From Gammaproteobacteria bacterium UBA3067 (GTDB taxonomy: Bacteria > Pseudomonadota > Gammaproteobacteria > Pseudomonadales > UBA3067): a DNA stretch of 10,335 bases. The notes under the pieces were generated by a model. It saw nothing but the letters and a program-made list of their open reading frames with translations. It was not told where the DNA came from and made no database searches. Every line of letters starts with the position of its first letter. Within the stretch, counting starts at the first letter, position 1. Of the stretch, positions 7,287 to 10,335 are shown piece after piece. The stretch spans positions 1 through 10,335 of the forward strand of contig DFBZ01000028.1 of assembly GCA_002366835.1 (NCBI GenBank), read 5' to 3'. The position numbers were made by a program, and so were the translations under genes.

Positions 7287-7688
7287 ATGAGAGTAAAAAA
7301 CCTGGTTGCCGTGGTGATGTTGTTAGCTTCCCAGGCTTTATGGGCAGATGAATATATTTTAAATAAATATGCTGTCGTATCGGGCAGCATTTCGCAAGAA
7401 AGCCCTATGTTCAAGCAACATATACAAGAACAAGCCGCTGCATTGGTGAATTTATGGAGGGAGGGTGTCGTTGAAAATATTTATTTAAACCGTGAAGTCA
7501 ATAAACCCGAAAGCCAACGAAACGCGAATATAGTTTTCTTTATTAAGGCGAAAAATAAAGATGAGGCTAATGAAATTATTAAGCAGCTTCCATTCGTACA
7601 GCACGATGTTTTAAATTTCACACTCTATCCTGTTGGTGTTTTGTGGCTAAAAGAAATTGAGGACCACCCTGAATTGACAAAAGAATAA
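7287..7688 (+). CDS. Small exported protein, muconolactone isomerase/YCII-like fold (putative)
   Basis: The 133-residue protein begins with a clear Sec signal peptide: basic MRVK, a hydrophobic core to about residue 18, and likely cleavage after LWA at residue 20. The mature part reads QEQAAALVNLWREGVVENIYL, then NIVFFIKAKNKDEANEIIKQLP, then VLNFTLYPVGVLWL. That order (helix with LWREG, strand, then DEANEIIKQLPF before a strand) resembles the ferredoxin-like dimeric alpha/beta barrel of muconolactone isomerase and YCII-type proteins. This is a resemblance by eye, not a confirmed assignment, and catalytic activity is unknown. Family members of that type are usually cytoplasmic, so export is odd. 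It has a strong AGGAG ribosome site about 6 nt before the ATG. It is divergent from the LysR gene, which probably regulates it, and is the only plus-strand gene in the window. Confidence 0.75.
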   Translation: MRVKNLVAVVMLLASQALWADEYILNKYAVVSGSISQESPMFKQHIQEQAAALVNLWREGVVENIYLNREVNKPESQRNANIVFFIKAKNKDEANEIIKQLPFVQHDVLNFTLYPVGVLWLKEIEDHPELTKE

Positions 7689-7924
7689 TCCTAGAAAACG
7701 CAGTTGGGCGCGAAAAAGACATGTAAGCAACTGGTGCGCTTGGGGAATTTTTAAATCGCGTAGTCACCTTATTGGTGATGAGCGAATTTGAAAGTTTCCC
7801 AGGTGCGCCAAGGGCTTGCGTGGACTTTCGTGATCCAGCTGCGTTTTTTAGGATAATATATTGTGCACCTAAGTAAAGTACTCCAGCGGACAGCTAATAG
7901 CCCTTCGCTGACTTTGCTCGCTAT

Positions 7925-8030
7925 TAAGTTTCTTTCTGCCATGTTTATGCCCAAGCTATAACCATATAGACATATTTGTAACGTAATCAAACCATGAGCT
8001 GTACTCGAATCACTAGGTATAAACAAACAC
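7925..8030. repeat. Diverged second copy of the LysR/target intergenic region
   Basis: Bases 7925-8030 align with 7158-7263 in the same orientation, at roughly 70% identity by eye. Shared blocks include GTTTCTTT near the start, the identical 15-mer AACCATGAGCTGTAC (7990-8004) and GTATAAACAAACA against GTGTAAACAAGCA at the end. No LysR frame lies to its left, and no target start lies to its right, where an IS30-family end begins about 20 bp later. It may be the promoter of a lost paralogous pair. Confidence 0.6.
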
Positions 8031-8050
8031 AGAGGTGGATTCAAATAATA

Positions 8051-8078
8051 GGCGGATTCAAGTCCGAAGTGCATAACA
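8051..8078 (-). repeat. Second, lone IS30-family element end
   Basis: This is 26 of 28 bases identical to 5906-5933, in direct orientation, and similarity extends to 8085 (31 of 35). No transposase reading follows on its inner side, so only the end survives. A similar 11-mer (GGTGGATTCAA, 8036-8046, against GGCGGATTCAA, 8051-8061) sits just outside it, possibly a second partial end. Confidence 0.6.
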
Positions 8079-8160
8079 CTCTAAGTATCTTGTCGCTGTA
8101 CTCGAAAGTGTCACCGGATACGTTGTGTGGTGATCTAGCTTGTTGAGAAATGTGGCGGCT

Positions 8161-8226
8161 TTATGTAAGGGAGGAGTTCTGGCCGAAGCGTTTCCGCGCT
8201 CGGTGGCCTTGCATTGGCTTGCTCAT
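8161..8226 (-). pseudogene. rsmA: Truncated original rsmA 5' end next to pdxA
   Basis: An ATG 19 bp after the pdxA stop opens a 21-codon frame reading MSKPMQGHRARKRFGQN, then SSLT and a stop. The first 17 residues are an RsmA N-terminus; QGH followed by ARKRFGQN is as in E. coli RsmA. The expected FLHD/FLND and everything after it are replaced by unrelated sequence exactly at the edge of the 25-bp repeat. This marks the ancestral pdxA-rsmA junction. The intact rsmA at 4958-5752 carries a different first 8 codons. The fragment itself cannot encode an active enzyme. Confidence 0.85.
8175..8199. repeat. 25-bp perfect direct repeat, copy 2 (inside truncated rsmA)
   Basis: It is identical to 5704-5728, offset 2471 bp. 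It covers the ARKRFGQN codons of the rsmA fragment and forms the right boundary of the inserted segment. Confidence 0.9.
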
Positions 8227-8245
8227 GGTGTTTATTTCATCCTGC

Positions 8246-9250
8246 TTAAGGCTGTGGGCTTCTGGATCTCGGGGCGAGCATGTCGTTGGCGTAAGTAATC
8301 GCTGCTTTAAGGCTGCTGTGGCTGGCTTTGCCTGTACCGGCCAAATCCAATGCTGTGCCATGGTCCACCGAGGTGCGGATAAACGGCAAGCCAAGGGTGA
8401 TATTGACTGCTTCACCGAAGCCTCCGTATTTTAGTACCGGCAGACCTTGGTCGTGGTACATCGCCAAGGCGGCATCCGCAGAGTCCAAGTATTGTTGTGT
8501 AAAAAGTGTGTCGGCGGGAAGGGGGCCGAGCAGGTTCAGGCCTTTTTTATTCAGGCTGTCTATGACCGGGCTGATAACCTTAATTTCTTCATCACCCAGG
8601 TGGCCACCTTCTCCGGCATGGGGGTTGAGCCCTGCAACCAGAATGCGAGGCTGAGGAATGCCAAATTGTTGCTGCAGACTGGTGTGGAGAATCTCTATCG
8701 TGCGACTGAGTTCTGCTTTGGTAATGGCGTCGGCTACCTTGCGCAGAGGCAGGTGGGTGGTAACAAGTGCAACCCGAAGCCTTGGGTGGGCGAGCATCAT
8801 CACGACTTTATCGACACCACATAATTCTGCGAAGTATTCCGTATGGCCACTAAAGGCGATGCCTGCATCGTTGATGACAGACTTTTGCACGGGGGCTGTG
8901 ACCAGTGCAGAAAACTGACCCTGTGCGCATTTGTTTGCAGCAGTTTTTAGCAGGGTGAGGACGTATTGGGCGTTAGCAGGGTTTAGTTGGCCTGGGGTGC
9001 ATTCAGCTTGCATGGGAATGTGAAAGACACAAAGCTGGCCAGCTTTTTGGGTGATTTCCCGCCCTGGCTGATAGTCCTGGATGTGCAGTTCGAGTTTAAG
9101 CTGCTTGGCGCGCTGTTGCAGTAGCCCAACATCAGCAAAAATGACATAAGGGCTAAATCTGTTTTCCTGGGCGAGTTGAATGCAGAGATCGGGGCCAATA
9201 CCTGCTGGCTCACCGGAGGTAATGGCCAGCACATTGTGGAGGCTATTCAA
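8246..9250 (-). CDS. pdxA: PdxA, 4-hydroxythreonine-4-phosphate dehydrogenase
   Basis: PdxA oxidises 4-phosphohydroxy-L-threonine with NAD+; the product loses CO2 to give 3-amino-1-hydroxyacetone phosphate for pyridoxine 5'-phosphate synthesis (DXP-dependent vitamin B6 route, with PdxJ). The 334-residue protein is full length (E. coli about 329). It shows TSGEPAGIGPDL (11-22) and the three divalent-metal histidines in SGHTEYFA (H136), LNPHAGEGG (H211) and YHDQGLP (H266). Other conserved blocks are GEAVNITLGLPFIRTS and DHGTALDLAGTG. The best start is TTG at 9250, preceded by GGGAAG about 8 nt upstream and 14 bp after the surA stop. A GTG seven codons in is possible. It is co-transcribed with surA. 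Its usual downstream partner rsmA is cut off by the inserted segment. Confidence 0.95.
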   Translation of the reverse strand: MNSLHNVLAITSGEPAGIGPDLCIQLAQENRFSPYVIFADVGLLQQRAKQLKLELHIQDYQPGREITQKAGQLCVFHIPMQAECTPGQLNPANAQYVLTLLKTAANKCAQGQFSALVTAPVQKSVINDAGIAFSGHTEYFAELCGVDKVVMMLAHPRLRVALVTTHLPLRKVADAITKAELSRTIEILHTSLQQQFGIPQPRILVAGLNPHAGEGGHLGDEEIKVISPVIDSLNKKGLNLLGPLPADTLFTQQYLDSADAALAMYHDQGLPVLKYGGFGEAVNITLGLPFIRTSVDHGTALDLAGTGKASHSSLKAAITYANDMLAPRSRSPQP

Positions 9251-9264
9251 AAGCGTCTTCCCGC

Positions 9265-10335
9265 CTAAATGGCCTTGATATCCACATAAGCTTCTTGGCG
9301 AATCTCTCTGAGCCAGCGTTGCAGTTCTTCGTCGTAACGGCGTTTTTGCAGCGCCATTTTGGCTTGGTTTTCCCTGAAGGCTGGCCCTTGGTTTTCACTG
9401 CGGCGCTCCAGCACTTCAAGGATGTGCCAGCCGTATTGGCTTAAAAATGGCGCACTTAGGGTGCCGACGTTCGATTGATTCATGGTTTTCTCAAACTCTG
9501 GCACCAGTACTCCTGGGTTTACCCAGTCAAGCTCTCCGCCATTGTGGGCGCTGGATGGGTCGTCAGAATAGGAGCCGGCCATTTCTTCAAAGCTTTTGTT
9601 GCCGCTGGATATATCTTGGCTGATTTTCTTGATTAAGGCATTGGCCTCCGGCTCAGAGCGAATTTCGTTGGGTTTGATAAGAATATGTCGGACGCGGGTT
9701 TGTTCCACCATGATAACGTTGCTGCCACGCATGTCTGTGAGTTTGATGATATGGAAACCTGAGGCGCTGCGAATGGGTTGAGATACATCCCCTTTCTTCA
9801 TTTGTATCACTCTGTCGGCAAATAAGGTGGGTAGCTGGGGGGCTTTGCGCCAGCCGATATCACCACCTTCAAGTGCGCGCTGTCCTTTGGAAATACGCGT
9901 GGCGAGCTGGGCAAAATCTTCCCCATGTTGTAACTTGTCAGCCCAGTCATTGGCTTGTTTATGAAGCTTTTGGATATCGCCTTTGGAGGCTTGTTGGGGG
10001 ATAGGCAGCAGGATGTGGCTGAGGCGGTATTCTTCTTCCATTGCCAGCTTACCTTGATCTGATGCAATAAAGTTTTTTACATCTTGTTCACTAACCTTCA
10101 CGCGGCGGCCAACAAACTGCTGGCGAACCTGGTTTATGAGAAGCTCTTTTCTTACTTGCTCACGGATAAAGGGGTAAGACTCGCCTGATTGGGCAATTTT
10201 CTTTTGGAATTGGCTGAGGTTCATGCCATTTTGTTTCGCTATGCGCTCCAATGTTTGGTTTAACATGTTGTCGTCAATGCGTAAGCCGCCGCGGTTCGCC
10301 ATTTGCAGTTGAATACTTTCTAGAATGAGCCGTTC
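9265..10335 (-). CDS. surA: SurA, periplasmic peptidyl-prolyl isomerase/chaperone (partial)
   Basis: The frame runs open through the right edge, so the signal peptide and first part of the N-terminal chaperone domain are outside the window. The ATG at 10302 is internal: the 11 codons before it (ERLILESIQLQ) continue the family sequence. The visible part holds the end of the N-domain (RIDDNMLNQTLERIAKQNG), then parvulin domain 1 (YRLSHILLP to GFHIIKLTD). Parvulin domain 2 follows (TRVRHILIK, GGELDWVNPGVLVPEFE, YGWHILEVLERR), and then the C-terminal helix (QRWLREIRQEAYVDIKA). SurA escorts outer-membrane beta-barrel proteins across the periplasm to BAM. It lies 14 bp before pdxA, as in many gammaproteobacteria, where lptD usually lies further upstream. 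Confidence 0.96.
   Translation of the reverse strand, partial: ERLILESIQLQMANRGGLRIDDNMLNQTLERIAKQNGMNLSQFQKKIAQSGESYPFIREQVRKELLINQVRQQFVGRRVKVSEQDVKNFIASDQGKLAMEEEYRLSHILLPIPQQASKGDIQKLHKQANDWADKLQHGEDFAQLATRISKGQRALEGGDIGWRKAPQLPTLFADRVIQMKKGDVSQPIRSASGFHIIKLTDMRGSNVIMVEQTRVRHILIKPNEIRSEPEANALIKKISQDISSGNKSFEEMAGSYSDDPSSAHNGGELDWVNPGVLVPEFEKTMNQSNVGTLSAPFLSQYGWHILEVLERRSENQGPAFRENQAKMALQKRRYDEELQRWLREIRQEAYVDIKAI

Larger units (their letters stand above)
7689..8160. other. Non-coding, rearranged stretch with duplicated promoter and IS end
   Basis: No convincing gene lies in these 472 bp. The first part (7689-7920) holds a weak inverted repeat CAGTTG/CAACTG (7702-7707, 7729-7734) and a small hairpin TCACC/GGTGA (7764-7778), neither a clear terminator. 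It is followed by the duplicated LysR-target intergenic region (7925-8030), the lone IS30-family end (8051-8078), and unrecognised sequence up to the truncated rsmA start. It looks like a patchwork left by deletions. Confidence 0.55.
5729..8174. mobile_element. DNA inserted between pdxA and rsmA, bounded by 25-bp direct repeats
   Basis: pdxA and rsmA are normally adjacent, and a truncated rsmA start still follows pdxA by 19 bp. About 2.45 kb separates the two copies of the direct repeat. The right copy joins the old rsmA start to foreign sequence; the left copy joins a new rsmA start to the rest of rsmA. That is the outcome expected from single-crossover or site-specific integration of a circle into the rsmA 5' end. 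The cargo is a LysR regulator, a small exported protein and IS30-family remnants. No integrase or recombinase gene is present, so the mechanism is inferred. The segment could be a decayed element or the product of homologous exchange. Confidence 0.55.

Noticed and set aside
7702..7752. Candidate terminator after the small exported-protein gene
   Set aside because: The inverted repeat has only a 6-bp stem with a 21-nt loop, and the T-run does not follow it directly.
7778..7876. Short plus-strand frame MSEFESFPGAPRACV...
   Set aside because: It has 32 codons, no recognisable family and no good ribosome site; it lies in a rearranged non-coding stretch.
7769..8074. Minus-strand open frame of 101 codons
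   Set aside because: It begins inside the lone IS end and runs through the duplicated promoter region; it shows no family motif and has no ribosome site, so it is a composite chance frame.

Overview
This window looks like a gammaproteobacterial chromosome of moderate G+C, possibly a marine member of the Pseudomonadales/Cellvibrionales (inferred from protein resemblance and gene order). The backbone reads on the minus strand, from right to left: surA (partial, runs off the right edge), pdxA, rsmA/ksgA, apaG, apaH, then prkA (yeaG) and yeaH. In Pseudomonas this block runs in the same order, with glpE between apaH and prkA. Here no glpE is visible, and an AT-rich gap (3255-3716) lies in its place.

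The backbone genes fall into two transcription groups. surA-pdxA-rsmA-apaG-apaH joins outer-membrane protein folding, pyridoxal phosphate synthesis, 16S rRNA dimethylation and Ap4A hydrolysis. prkA-yeaH is the stress/starvation serine kinase and its VWA-like DUF444 partner, 27 bp apart. A perfect 19-bp palindrome lies about 150 bp upstream of prkA.

The unusual part is the interval between pdxA and rsmA (about 5.7-8.2 kb), where these two genes are normally adjacent. A truncated original 5' end of rsmA (21 codons) still follows pdxA by 19 bp. The functional rsmA, 2.4 kb away, has a different first 8 codons. The two rsmA ends share a perfect 25-bp direct repeat (5704-5728 and 8175-8199), which brackets the extra DNA. 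This is the geometry left when a circular element integrates into the 5' end of a gene and supplies a replacement start. No integrase is present, so the element would be a decayed remnant or the product of a recombination event.

Within the inserted segment are a LysR-type regulator (6249-7136, minus) and a divergent gene for a small exported protein resembling muconolactone isomerase (7287-7688, plus). There is also a 60-codon C-terminal remnant of an IS30-family transposase with its IS end, and a second, lone copy of that IS end in the same orientation. A diverged second copy of the LysR/target intergenic region (7925-8030) abuts the lone IS end, so the segment appears to have been rearranged around IS30-family elements. 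No RNA genes or CRISPR arrays were seen.
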